Shown here piece after piece: positions 27,000-35,437 of a stretch of DNA of 64,000 bases (its first letter is position 1; each line of letters opens with the position of its first letter). Under the pieces are notes generated by a model. The model saw nothing but the letters and a program-made list of their open reading frames with translations, searched no databases and was not told the origin of the DNA. This DNA comes from CAXBMB01 sp052078155 (lineage in GTDB: Bacteria > Pseudomonadota > Alphaproteobacteria > Kiloniellales > DSM-21159), in NCBI GenBank assembly GCA_052078155.1, contig JBQJBP010000001.1:2542001-2606000 (forward strand), written 5' to 3'. Position numbers and translations under genes: made by a program.

Positions 27000-28214
27000 A
27001 TGCTGCTGGTACGCCAAGTTGACGGCCCCGAAGAAATTGCCGTTGGCGCACAGGCTCACTATCGGGCAAGCCAGTTCAATCAATCCAACCCCAGCGCGGC
27101 GCAACTGGCCGAGATCAACTGGCAGATCAATCTGGAAGGACAGGAAATCAGCCGCCAACTGGGTGTCGGTCCCAGCCTGACCCTGTCGGTGGAAGACAGC
27201 TGGCAAGGAAAAAACCTGACGGTCATGCCCTTTGCCAACAGCCCAACCAAGGCCGTTTCGGTAACCACCAGGATCCTGGACCGCCCCCCGGTCACCCCAC
27301 CAGTGGCCCTATCGCCCCCCGGGCCACAAGAGGCCTACCAGGTCGTCACCCGTTATGACGCCAGCCTAAGCCGTTGTTACGCCCGCTGTAACGATGGGCC
27401 GGAGTACTATGTGGGATCGAAGGTCAGCTACGACACGCGTGTGGGTCTGTCCAATATCTATGTGGATACAGGCGCGACCTATGATCCCGACAAAGCATAC
27501 ACCAGCTGGGGACACTGGGCCTATCTGCTCTATCCCACAGCCCTGTGTGAAAGTGGTGGCTACTACAATCGCCTCAACACCTATGACAGAGCCTCTTTCA
27601 CTTTTGGCTTTCTGCAATGGGCAGCCCACACCGCAAATGCCAACTTTGTTCTGCTGCTTCGTCAGTTGCTGACCCTTCCTGAAGCCAAAGATTACTTTCC
27701 GGATCTGAGCTTAAAGGACGGCCATGTTCAGCAATGGGTCGACGACGGCTGGCTGGACCTGGAAGCAGGTGGCTCCGACCTGCCGCGCCTGCGCGCCTAT
27801 CTCAACCCCAGCGCCACAGAACTCAGCCCCCGCTCTCAGGAGGTCAGCGCCAGGTTCGTTGACTGGTGTAACCGCTTCGAATCTGCCCGTGATCAGCAGG
27901 ACCTCTTCGCCTTTCGCAGCTACCAGAAGAACCTGCGCGACTACGGACAAAGGTATGATCTTGATGGCCGCCTGGATCAGATCTGCCTGCTGGTGGCAGA
28001 CATTCGCCACCAGGGCCGGGCCAGCAGCTCGACCATCCTGGCGGCGCTGGAACAGACAGATGCCCTTGCCGCGCTGCTGGACATTGGCAAAGACAGTTAT
28101 CCGGAACGTATCGCGACGCTGCGCCGGGCCATGGATGGCCTGGTGTCACAGGGCAAACTGGGGCGATTGGTTTATGACAAAGCCAGCAACAGCTTTGTCT
28201 CCCCTAGAGCATGA
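27000..28214 (+). CDS. Unknown protein with Ig-like N-terminus and lysozyme-like core
   Basis: I do not recognise a named family for this 404-residue protein. Residues about 10-92 look like an Ig/PKD-type beta domain (GAQAHYRASQFNQ..., INWQINLEGQEI, GKNLTVMPFAN). A Pro-rich linker follows (95-110). The central region has CESGGYYNRLNTYDRASF followed by TFGFLQWAAHT (182-211), which resembles the Glu-containing active-site region of lysozyme-like muramidases, with Glu184 as the candidate catalytic residue. A helical C-terminal half follows. There is no signal peptide. Beta-sandwich plus lysozyme is an arrangement seen in secreted toxins and phage-type lysins. The stop codon TGA lies inside a repeat copy. 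Confidence 0.6.
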   Translation: MLLVRQVDGPEEIAVGAQAHYRASQFNQSNPSAAQLAEINWQINLEGQEISRQLGVGPSLTLSVEDSWQGKNLTVMPFANSPTKAVSVTTRILDRPPVTPPVALSPPGPQEAYQVVTRYDASLSRCYARCNDGPEYYVGSKVSYDTRVGLSNIYVDTGATYDPDKAYTSWGHWAYLLYPTALCESGGYYNRLNTYDRASFTFGFLQWAAHTANANFVLLLRQLLTLPEAKDYFPDLSLKDGHVQQWVDDGWLDLEAGGSDLPRLRAYLNPSATELSPRSQEVSARFVDWCNRFESARDQQDLFAFRSYQKNLRDYGQRYDLDGRLDQICLLVADIRHQGRASSSTILAALEQTDALAALLDIGKDSYPERIATLRRAMDGLVSQGKLGRLVYDKASNSFVSPRA

Positions 28215-28256
28215 TCGGTTGAGTTAGACGCGCTTCATGCTCGCACCTGGAGTCAA
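28206..28256 (+). repeat. Degenerate copy of the intergenic repeat
   Basis: It begins AGAGCATGATCGGTT and continues GAGTTAGACGCGCTTCATGC, matching the left part of the 136-bp repeat, and breaks off near GGAGTCAA. The last codons of the gene ending at 28214 (Arg-Ala-stop) are read from the repeat's own end sequence. Confidence 0.7.
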
Positions 28257-28300
28257 CACTGGTGGCTGCCAAATTGAGCTGGTGTCAAAGAGACCTGAAG

Positions 28301-29704
28301 CTAACGATGCAGGGGATCACTGGTCTGTCCCATCAGCCCCTGGGGCCGGAAAACCAGAATCAAGATCAACAGCGAGAAAACGGCGATATCCCGGTGCTCA
28401 CCCGGCAGATAGGCACTCCAGAAGGTCTCCACCAAGCCGATCAGCATCCCACCGACCAGGGCTCCCGGCAGGGAACCGATGCCCCCCAGTATGGCCGCGG
28501 TCAGCGCCTTAAATCCCAGCAAGGCCCCTCCGGTAAAGCCAATGGTGCCATAATAGAAAACCACCAGAGCACCGGCCAGCCCCGCCAAAGCGCCGGAAAG
28601 CAAGAAAGCCTGCCGCAGAACTTTGGCATAGGACACACCCGACAGGCTCGCCGCCCCCGGGTCATCGGCACAGGCCCGCAACATCAGACCAGTGGCGCTG
28701 CGCCGGTAAAGCCAGAGCAGAGCCAGCACAGCGAGGAAGGTGGAAGACACCACCAGCATCTGCCCATAGGACAGAGTGAGCGACCAGGGCCCCGCATCAA
28801 CCAGCTTAACCCCGCCGGGTAAAATCGGCGGCAGCCAAAGGTCCCGTCCCCCTTGGGTCAGGCGCAAAAACTCCTGAAACACAAAAGCCAGACCCAGCGT
28901 GACAATCAGACTGATCTGACTGGGCGCCTTTGCCACCCGGGCCATGACATGGCGGGCCAGAACGTCGCTGAGCAAAGCCCCCACACCCAACGCCGTTAAC
29001 AGCATGGCAAAGAGAGCCAGATAGAGGGGAAGGCCCACCGAGGTTAAGGCAAAAACCAGCCCCAGCAATCCACCGTACCCCGCCACCAGGGTCAACTGAC
29101 CAAACGCCAGGTTTATCCTTTCCATCAGGCCGTAGATCAGAGAATAACCGGCCGCCAGCAGCATGTAGAGGCAGCAGACCACCAGCGCATTGAAGAGAGT
29201 CTGGTAGCCATAGAGAATGGCCTTGGCCGTTTCGATGGCTGAACTATGAGCCTCAGCCGTCCCCAATTGCCGGGACAAAGTGATCTGCAGCCAGACCTTG
29301 AGCATGGCCAGATCCATGCTGCCCAGCCAGGCGCCCTGGGCGCGCGCACCATCGGTTTGCGCACTTTGGCCAACCTGCTGGGCCTTTTGTCCATGGGCAA
29401 CGGCAATCAGATCCAGCCGACCGCTGCTTTGTGCCCCACCGGCGAAACGACACAGCAGCCAATAGTCCCGAGGCACCCCTCCCCCAGCCTTTGACAAGCG
29501 GTAATCCAGACGCAAAAGCCAGCTGTCCCTGCCGGATTCCTTCTCCCCCGCAACCGAGAGAATCAGGGGCGTGCCGCGCTCCACCGCCAGCGCCGGGATC
29601 AGTCGCTCACAGATCTGCTGTTGCTGCGGGTCAAGAGACTGGCAGCCGGACAGGAAAAGCAGAACGAAGATGAAAGATGCGACGCGCAGAATGCCTGACC
29701 TCAC
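28301..29704 (-). CDS. Branched-chain amino-acid type ABC permease with lipoprotein-like N-terminus
   Basis: The C-terminal 290 residues are a LivH/UrtB-type permease: LYMLLAAGYSLIYGLMERINLAFG, a long run of membrane segments, and GALAGLAGALVVFYYG, GFKALTAAILGGIGSLPGALVGG. The first 170 residues are different: a signal-like stretch ending in a lipobox (LLFLSGC), then a soluble, presumably periplasmic domain. Total length is 467 residues against about 290-300 for LivH. It starts with GTG without a clear ribosome site. No LivM, LivG, LivF or binding-protein gene is adjacent, so the rest of the transporter must be elsewhere or lost. Confidence 0.85.
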   Translation of the reverse strand: MRSGILRVASFIFVLLFLSGCQSLDPQQQQICERLIPALAVERGTPLILSVAGEKESGRDSWLLRLDYRLSKAGGGVPRDYWLLCRFAGGAQSSGRLDLIAVAHGQKAQQVGQSAQTDGARAQGAWLGSMDLAMLKVWLQITLSRQLGTAEAHSSAIETAKAILYGYQTLFNALVVCCLYMLLAAGYSLIYGLMERINLAFGQLTLVAGYGGLLGLVFALTSVGLPLYLALFAMLLTALGVGALLSDVLARHVMARVAKAPSQISLIVTLGLAFVFQEFLRLTQGGRDLWLPPILPGGVKLVDAGPWSLTLSYGQMLVVSSTFLAVLALLWLYRRSATGLMLRACADDPGAASLSGVSYAKVLRQAFLLSGALAGLAGALVVFYYGTIGFTGGALLGFKALTAAILGGIGSLPGALVGGMLIGLVETFWSAYLPGEHRDIAVFSLLILILVFRPQGLMGQTSDPLHR

Positions 29705-30044
29705 GGGACGATCGAAGATCGCACAACCCCCTCGCCCTTTTGTTCGAAAGCAGCAATGAAATCGCGCAGCCGTCGCAGACTACGCGAGCCCTGGGATCAG
29801 GGCCAGAGAAAGGAAAGGCTATTGGGAGCACCCGTTTGAAGCCCCAACCTCTTAGCAGTAGAGTTTCTGACCTGATTTTTCCTATTTTTTGCCATTTAGT
29901 GACCAACAAATGCTCAATAACTGCCAATACAAGTCACTCATTCCCGAATTTTTGTGCGAAATATGACCGAGAAATTCGTACTGACTTATCGTCCTCTCGG
30001 CCACAGCAGCCGGTTGGCACGACACAGCAAGAAAGAACCTCTCC
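29705..30044. other. Intergenic region upstream of the 2-oxoacid decarboxylase gene
   Basis: These 340 bases separate two divergent genes and no coding region was recognised. The right part is AT-rich and contains an inverted repeat CGAATTT (29945-29951) / AAATTCG (29972-29978) with a 20-bp spacer, 67 bp before the ATG at 30045. Its position suits a regulator site for the decarboxylase gene. Confidence 0.45.
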
Positions 30045-31730
30045 ATGACGACCCTGCCCAAATCCCCTCAAGTACCGCTGGCTGAGCTTTTGATTGATGC
30101 TTTGATCGCAGAAGGGGCCGAGGAGATTTTTGGCATTCCGGGTGACTTCGCCCTGCCTTTCTTCAAGGTTCTGGAAGAAAGCGGGAAACTGCCTTTGTAC
30201 ACCCTGTCCCACGAACCCGCCGTCGGCTTTGCAGCCGACGCGGCTGCGCGCTTCAGTGGTCGCATTGGTGTTGCCGCAGTGACCTACGGGGCCGGGGCTT
30301 TCAACCTGGTCAATACCGTTGCCACGGCGCTGGCCGAACGCTCTCCCCTGGTGGTGATTTCCGGCGCCCCCGGCAAAGCCGAAAGCCAGAGCGGCCTGCT
30401 GCTGCACCATCAGGCCAAAACTCTGGACAGCCAGTTTCGGGTTTTCCAGGAACTGACCTGTGATCAGGCCCGGCTGGACGATGCCCGCACGGCTCCGGCT
30501 GAAATTGCCCGCGTGCTGCGCAGTGCCCGCGAACTGTCCCAACCGGTTTACATCGAAGTCCCGCGCGACATGGTCGCTGTGCTGTGCGATCCCGTCCCAC
30601 CCCTGCCCAACCATCAACCCGATCCACAGGCGCTCAGCGAATGTGCCGATGAAATTCTGACCCGTCTTGAGGCCGCAACACATCCCGTCCTGCTGATTGA
30701 CGTGGAGATCCGCCGCTATGGCCTGGAGGATAAACTGGTCGAACTGGCCCGCCGCCTGAACCTGCCGGTGTTCACCACCTTCATGGGCCGGGGCCTCCTG
30801 TCTGTTGATGACAATCCCCTGGTGGGCACTTACCTGGGCGCTGCCGGCGATCCGGAGATCACCCGTCTGGTGGAACAGTCTGATGCCCTTCTGATGCTGG
30901 GCGTGATTGTCTGCGATACCAACTTCGGCGTGTCAGAAAAGCAGATTGATCTGCGCGGTGCCCTTCAGGTGTCCGGGCGGGAGGTCAAGATCGGCCACCA
31001 CCTCTATCCCGACATGCCTCTGGACGCATTGATGGATACCCTCCTGAGCCGCCTGCCGGTCTCTCCCAGAGCCGTTCAGTCCACACCAAACAGCTCTCCC
31101 TGTGCGCCGGAGCCTCTGCCCACCGGTCTGATTGCCGACGATGCGCCAATTGAGCCTCAGGATATTGTCTGTGCCGTCAACGATCTGCTGGCGCGCACAG
31201 GTGACCGACCGATCCTAAGTGACGTGGGCGATTGCCTTTTTGCAGCAACAGACATCAAGCCGGTGCCCTTTGCGGCCTGCGCCTACTATGCGGGCATGGG
31301 TTTTGCCGTCCCGGGTGCCCTGGGGGCCCAGGCAGCCACGGGACAGCGCCCCCTGGTGCTGGTCGGGGATGGAGCCTTTCAGATGACCGGCTGGGAACTG
31401 GGCAACTGCCAGCGGCTGGGACTGGACCCCATCGTGATCGTCTTCAACAACGCCACCTGGGAAATGCTGCGCGTGTTTCAGCCGGAATCAGCCTTCAATC
31501 AACTGGGCCAATCCTGGGACTACAGCCAGGCGGCAACCGCCCTTGGCGGCACAGGCCACAAGGTCTCCACCCGGCAGGAGCTGGAAGCTGCGCTGACGCA
31601 GGCTGACAGCACCCGCGGCCAGTTTCAGCTGATTGAAGTGATGCTGACCCCGGGCAGCCAGTCTGAGCGTCTGCAGAAATTTGTTTCTGCCCAGAAAGCC
31701 CGCCGTGCCGGATTGGGGGAAGCCGCCTGA
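30045..31730 (+). CDS. ipdC: Thiamine-diphosphate 2-oxoacid decarboxylase (indolepyruvate/phenylpyruvate type)
   Basis: These enzymes decarboxylate indole-3-pyruvate or phenylpyruvate to the aldehyde, on the route to indole- or phenylacetic acid. The 561-residue protein has the ThDP-activating Glu57 (SHEPAVGFAAD), Asp34 (PGDF), the His121-His122 pair typical of pyruvate-decarboxylase relatives, and the ThDP/Mg motif GDGAFQMTGWELGNCQ...NN near 440-470. It is closest in pattern to Azospirillum IpdC/PPDC. If it makes phenylacetaldehyde, the product could feed the nearby aromatic operon. Substrate choice cannot be read from sequence; the symbol is tentative. Confidence 0.8.
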   Translation: MTTLPKSPQVPLAELLIDALIAEGAEEIFGIPGDFALPFFKVLEESGKLPLYTLSHEPAVGFAADAAARFSGRIGVAAVTYGAGAFNLVNTVATALAERSPLVVISGAPGKAESQSGLLLHHQAKTLDSQFRVFQELTCDQARLDDARTAPAEIARVLRSARELSQPVYIEVPRDMVAVLCDPVPPLPNHQPDPQALSECADEILTRLEAATHPVLLIDVEIRRYGLEDKLVELARRLNLPVFTTFMGRGLLSVDDNPLVGTYLGAAGDPEITRLVEQSDALLMLGVIVCDTNFGVSEKQIDLRGALQVSGREVKIGHHLYPDMPLDALMDTLLSRLPVSPRAVQSTPNSSPCAPEPLPTGLIADDAPIEPQDIVCAVNDLLARTGDRPILSDVGDCLFAATDIKPVPFAACAYYAGMGFAVPGALGAQAATGQRPLVLVGDGAFQMTGWELGNCQRLGLDPIVIVFNNATWEMLRVFQPESAFNQLGQSWDYSQAATALGGTGHKVSTRQELEAALTQADSTRGQFQLIEVMLTPGSQSERLQKFVSAQKARRAGLGEAA

Positions 31731-32098
31731 CCAGAGCCCGCACCACCAGTTGCTGCCGCTGATCCTCTGCCGGCTTGTCCAGAAGCAGAGGACGGCAGCA
31801 GCAGCTGTCACAAAGAAATCACGCAAGCCGAACCGGCGGCACAAAGGACACTAACAGTTTGCCAACAAACACCTTTTGGTCAGCGCACAGACCCTCTTCG
31901 CTGCGCAGAATTCTTGCTGTGACTGACAGCAAGGCGCTATAAGAGGGCAGTGGATAAAAGCCCCTTGTACCCGCCAGGGGCGACACCCCATATGCGTCAG
32001 ACAGGTGGGGCCTGCATTCGACCGGTCAACGGCTCCTGTGCTTTTGCCTTTGGTCGGACAGTCCAGGCCCGTCTTCCTGACTAAAAAGGAACAAAAAA
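31731..32098. other. Intergenic region before the SYLF gene
   Basis: These 368 bases hold no gene that I can recognise. A ribosome site AAGGAACAAAAAA at the right end belongs to the next gene. No clear terminator was found for the decarboxylase gene. Confidence 0.5.
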
Positions 32099-32650
32099 AT
32101 GAAATTTCTTTCTCGCTTTTTCATCGTCCTCAGTCTTGTTGCTCTTCCTTTGGCAGGCCTTTCCGGCGCTGCTCTGGCTGATGATCGTGTCGCCCTGACA
32201 GGAAAATCCATCGCCGCAGAAAAATCTCTGAAAGACCGCTCGACAGACGTCAAGGAACTGGTTGAAAAAGCTAAAGCCGTTCTGGTGTTCCCGGAAATCA
32301 CCAAGGCAGGTTTGATCATTGGTGGCACGGCGGGTGAAGGAACGTTGCTGCAAGGCGATACGGCCCTGGGTCATTACAAACTGGCCAATGGCTCCATCGG
32401 CCTGACAGCCGGCATGTCTCACTACAGCCAGGCCATCCTTTTCATGACCGATGAAGCCCTGAAAAAATTCCAGGGTGCCAGCGGCTGGGAAATCGGGGGT
32501 GACCTGAGTGTTGCGGTGGTCGACATCGGTGCTGGCGGTCAGCTGGACAACAAGAACATTGGCAAATCTGTCATCACCATGGTCTGGGGCCAGTCCGGCT
32601 TCATGGCCGATGCCTCCATCAAAGGCGGCAAGCTTGAAAAACTGCCCTAA
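32099..32650 (+). CDS. SYLF/Ysc84-domain secreted protein
   Basis: The 183-residue protein has a signal peptide (FFIVLSLVALPLAGLSG, cleavage near ALA-DD) and the SYLF pattern: AKAVLVFPEITKAGLIIGG, GEGTLLQGDTALGHYKLANGSIGLTAG, QAILFMTDEALKKFQ and GWEIGGDLSVAVVD. Ysc84-type proteins bind lipid and, in yeast, actin; in bacteria they are small periplasmic or outer-membrane-associated proteins of unknown role. A strong ribosome site precedes the ATG. It is a single gene with a terminator downstream. Confidence 0.9.
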   Translation: MKFLSRFFIVLSLVALPLAGLSGAALADDRVALTGKSIAAEKSLKDRSTDVKELVEKAKAVLVFPEITKAGLIIGGTAGEGTLLQGDTALGHYKLANGSIGLTAGMSHYSQAILFMTDEALKKFQGASGWEIGGDLSVAVVDIGAGGQLDNKNIGKSVITMVWGQSGFMADASIKGGKLEKLP

Positions 32651-32776
32651 CTCTTTGCCATAAAGCGAAGAACTGTGGCAAAGACCGCACGCCAATCCCT
32701 GGAGTCAAATCGGGCTAAGTGACCTCACTTTGTAAGTGAGCTTAAAGCGCGACATTGAATACAGAAGCGGCTGAAC

Positions 32777-32813
32777 AAAAAACCGGGCTCCTGAAAGGGA
32801 GGCCGGTTTTTTT
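32777..32813 (+). terminator. Intrinsic terminator downstream of the SYLF gene
   Basis: AAACCGGGCTCC-TGAAA-GGGAGGCCGGTTT forms a stable hairpin followed by a run of seven T. The A-run on the left would allow minus-strand function too. A second hairpin CTTTGCCA...TGGCAAAG (32653-32683) without a T-run lies nearer the gene. Confidence 0.85.
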
Positions 32814-32942
32814 GTCCTCCCCATCCGGCCGGTTTGGGATTGTTTCCCTCCTTGGGCAGCAGCTATGCCAGCCAGAAGGTGGGTTTGTGCCTTCGCCTGC
32901 GCTACCTTGCCCGTCAATCAACAAACTTAAAGGGACGGCGCA

Positions 32943-33716
32943 ATGAGCCAGTTTGAAAAAGTCGCATTGGTCACAGGAGCAGGGACAGGCATCGGTCGGG
33001 CCAGCGCACTGAAACTGCTGGAGGCAGGTTATGCCGTTGTGCTGACCGGTCGCCGCCTGGAGCCGCTGGAAGAAACCATCAAACTGGCTGCGGATGCGAG
33101 CTTTACGCTGAAAGACGGCCAGGCGCTGGCCCGGACCTGTGACGTCACTGACCCGGGCCAGGTCGCAAACCTCTTCCAAACCCTGAAATCCACATACGGG
33201 CGCCTGGATGTTGTCTTCAACAATGCCGGGATGGGCCTGCCTCCCATGACGGTTGGTGAACTGAGCTATGAGCAGTGGAAGACCGTGGTGGACGTCAATC
33301 TGAACGGCGTCTTCAACTGCGCCCATGAAGCCTTCAACCTGATGAAGGACCAGCAGCCTCAGGGGGGAAGGATCATCAACAACGGCTCTATCTCCGCCTA
33401 TGCCCCCCGCCCGGGATCAGCTCCCTATACGGCCACCAAACACGCCATCACCGGCCTGACCAAATCCATCTCACTGGATGGTCGCCCCTTTGACATTGCC
33501 TGTGGCCAGATCGACATCGGCAACGCGGCAACCCCCATGACCAAGGATTTTGACAAAGGTCTGCCCCAGGCCCACGGCGAAATGATGCCCGAACCCACCA
33601 TGGACGTGGAGCATGTGGCAGACGCCGTGCTCTACATGGCGGAACTGCCCCTTAACGCAAATGTCCAGAACATGACCGTGATGGCCACCAAGATGCCCTT
33701 TGTTGGTCGCGGCTGA
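32943..33716 (+). CDS. Short-chain dehydrogenase/reductase
   Basis: This is a classical SDR of 257 residues using NAD(P)H. It has the cofactor motif TGAGTGIGRA (11-20), NNAGMG (93-98), catalytic Ser149 (NNGSISAY), Tyr162 and Lys166 (PYTATKHAI). GRR after the second strand suggests NADP preference. AAGGGACGGCGC precedes the ATG. No operon partner shows its substrate; it precedes the hydratase remnant by 213 bp. Confidence 0.92.
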   Translation: MSQFEKVALVTGAGTGIGRASALKLLEAGYAVVLTGRRLEPLEETIKLAADASFTLKDGQALARTCDVTDPGQVANLFQTLKSTYGRLDVVFNNAGMGLPPMTVGELSYEQWKTVVDVNLNGVFNCAHEAFNLMKDQQPQGGRIINNGSISAYAPRPGSAPYTATKHAITGLTKSISLDGRPFDIACGQIDIGNAATPMTKDFDKGLPQAHGEMMPEPTMDVEHVADAVLYMAELPLNANVQNMTVMATKMPFVGRG

Positions 33717-33929
33717 GGCAAGGCAGAGTGCAGGCGGGGCCAGCCCTCGACCTGCACTTTCCTCCAAAGCAGAATCGGGTTGGTTCCTGGCCTTTTGAGC
33801 TTAGGATCAACCCGTGACCCTGCGGCAAAAATCTGAAGTGAGTTTCTTGCTTCAAGTGTCGCCACCTCGTGAGCCCGCTTAGAGCGATTTAACTCTCGCC
33901 ACTCAGCCTCCCGACAGAGGAGACCCCCC

Positions 33930-34714
33930 TTGGACCCGATCTTTCTGAACAAGCTTGTCGCCGCCCGCTGCCAGCAGGAACAGATCCGGGACCTCTCACC
34001 CCGTGACCTGCCAGGCAACCTCAATGAGGCCTATGACCTGCAGGATCGCTTGCACGACCGCCTGCAGACTGAAGGCAGAGGGGCGATCAGCGGGTACAAA
34101 ATCGGCTGCACCACGCCCGTCATGCAGCAGTATCTGGAAATTGATCACCCCTGCGCCGGGGGTGTTTTTGACTCAACTCTTGCCAAAAAAATCTTGAGAT
34201 CCCGCTGAGCACCTTTGTCCGGGCCGGAGTGGAATGCGAAATCGCGGTTATTTTGGGCCGAGACCTGCCTGATGATGACCGGGTTTGGCAGCCGGAAACA
34301 CTTGCCCCTTACATCGATGCGGCCTGTGCATCCATTGAACTGGTGGATGACCGCTTTGATGACTACAGCCATTATGGTGTCCGGGCCATGGTCGCCGACG
34401 ACTTCTTCAACAGCGGTATCGTGCTGGGAGCTCCGGTTTCTTTTGATTCAAAACTGGATCTGCCGAGTCTGATCGGCAGCGTACAGATCAACGGACAGCA
34501 GGCCGGACAGGGAAGCGGCCGGGAAATTCTCGGCCACCCGCTTACCGCCCTTTCCTGGCTGGCCAGCCACCTGCAGACGCGGGGGAAAAGCCTGAAAGCA
34601 GGGGAATTCGTTACCCTTGGCAGCGTGGTCAAAACCCAGTGGATTGATCAGCCGGATACGCTGGTTGAGATCCAGTTTTCTCAATTGGGCGGAGCAAGGG
34701 TGCAGTTCTGCTAG
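33930..34714 (+). pseudogene. 2-keto-4-pentenoate hydratase / fumarylacetoacetase-family gene with a frameshift
   Basis: The left part starts at TTG 33930 after GAGGAG and encodes MDPIFLNKLVAARCQ... through GYKIGCT and GGVFDSTLAKK, then stops at 34206-34208. The right part resumes in the -1 frame with NLEIPLSTFVRAGVECEIAV to a stop at 34712-34714. Joined, they give about 261 residues of the MhpD-like family (KIGCT, GVECEIAV, SIELVDDR, GHPLTALSWLA). The break coincides with a run of seven A at 34185-34191; eight A would restore one frame. It may be a true pseudogene, a sequencing error, or transcriptional slippage. Confidence 0.85.
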
Positions 34715-35155
34715 AGTCGATCACACTCAGATTTCCGCCTCAGACCTGATCTCCCGCCTGCTGATACTCTCCAACGCACTCCTCAACGCTGCGGGAGATT
34801 TCATCAAAGGGCTGAATTGCTGTCACTGCGAAGTCGACCTCACAGCCGCGAAAACTAAGGGATGGCGATTTCCAGCAGAACCTTGCCAAAGCCAATCACT
34901 CTGTTCCGAGCCCCTCCGGATAAGGCGATTTATACGAACACATTCAAAAACCATCGGTTGAATTCACTTATGCCACATGCCTCATTGCCATAGTTCCTGA
35001 ACATCTCTAATGCATAAGGGCAAAGAAGATATAAAGGCTCCCAAAAGTCAGGGAACAGACATCACCTCAGTGCATTCTGAGGTAAACTCCGTTTTCCTCA
35101 AACTCCCTCGGCTTCCCGACACAATTCAACCCGACGGTCCGGTACTTACAAAAAA
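34715..35155. other. Intergenic region with no recognised feature
   Basis: The 441 bases between the hydratase remnant and the next small gene hold no convincing gene. The start has a weak match (AGAGTCGATCACACTC) to the ends of the intergenic repeat family. Confidence 0.45.
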
Positions 35156-35392
35156 ATGACAAACGTATTGCCACAACAAAGACTTTTGCTGGAATTGTTG
35201 GTCATGTCAGGGAACATCGGAGTGCCCAGTGAAGACAACGGAACCTTGCTGTATCGCACCTTGCTGGAGTGTCAGAAAGCAGGCTGGATCACCTTGCAGA
35301 CCATCGCAGCAGATTACAGTGAAGCGGCCATAACCCAATCGGGGCGACGGGCCATCAAGGATCGGCGCGCCACGATCCGCCCCCGTACCTGA
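35156..35392 (+). CDS. Small hypothetical protein, winged-helix-like
   Basis: It encodes 78 residues, PQQRLLLELLVMSGNIGVP... to TQSGRRAIKDRRA. The pattern of a helix, a helix with YRTLLECQKAGWITL, and a T-x-x-GRRA end resembles the wing region of small helix-turn-helix proteins. No clear ribosome site precedes the ATG, so reality and start are uncertain. No family recognised. Confidence 0.45.
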   Translation: MTNVLPQQRLLLELLVMSGNIGVPSEDNGTLLYRTLLECQKAGWITLQTIAADYSEAAITQSGRRAIKDRRATIRPRT

Positions 35393-35437
35393 CAGCTGCC
35401 AGACCTGACAGCCGCTAGATCTAAAAGGAGCGATCTT

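Noticed and set aside
29677..30048. Plus-strand 123-codon frame upstream of the decarboxylase gene
   Set aside because: No ribosome site, low-complexity product, overlaps the regulatory region and the permease gene end.
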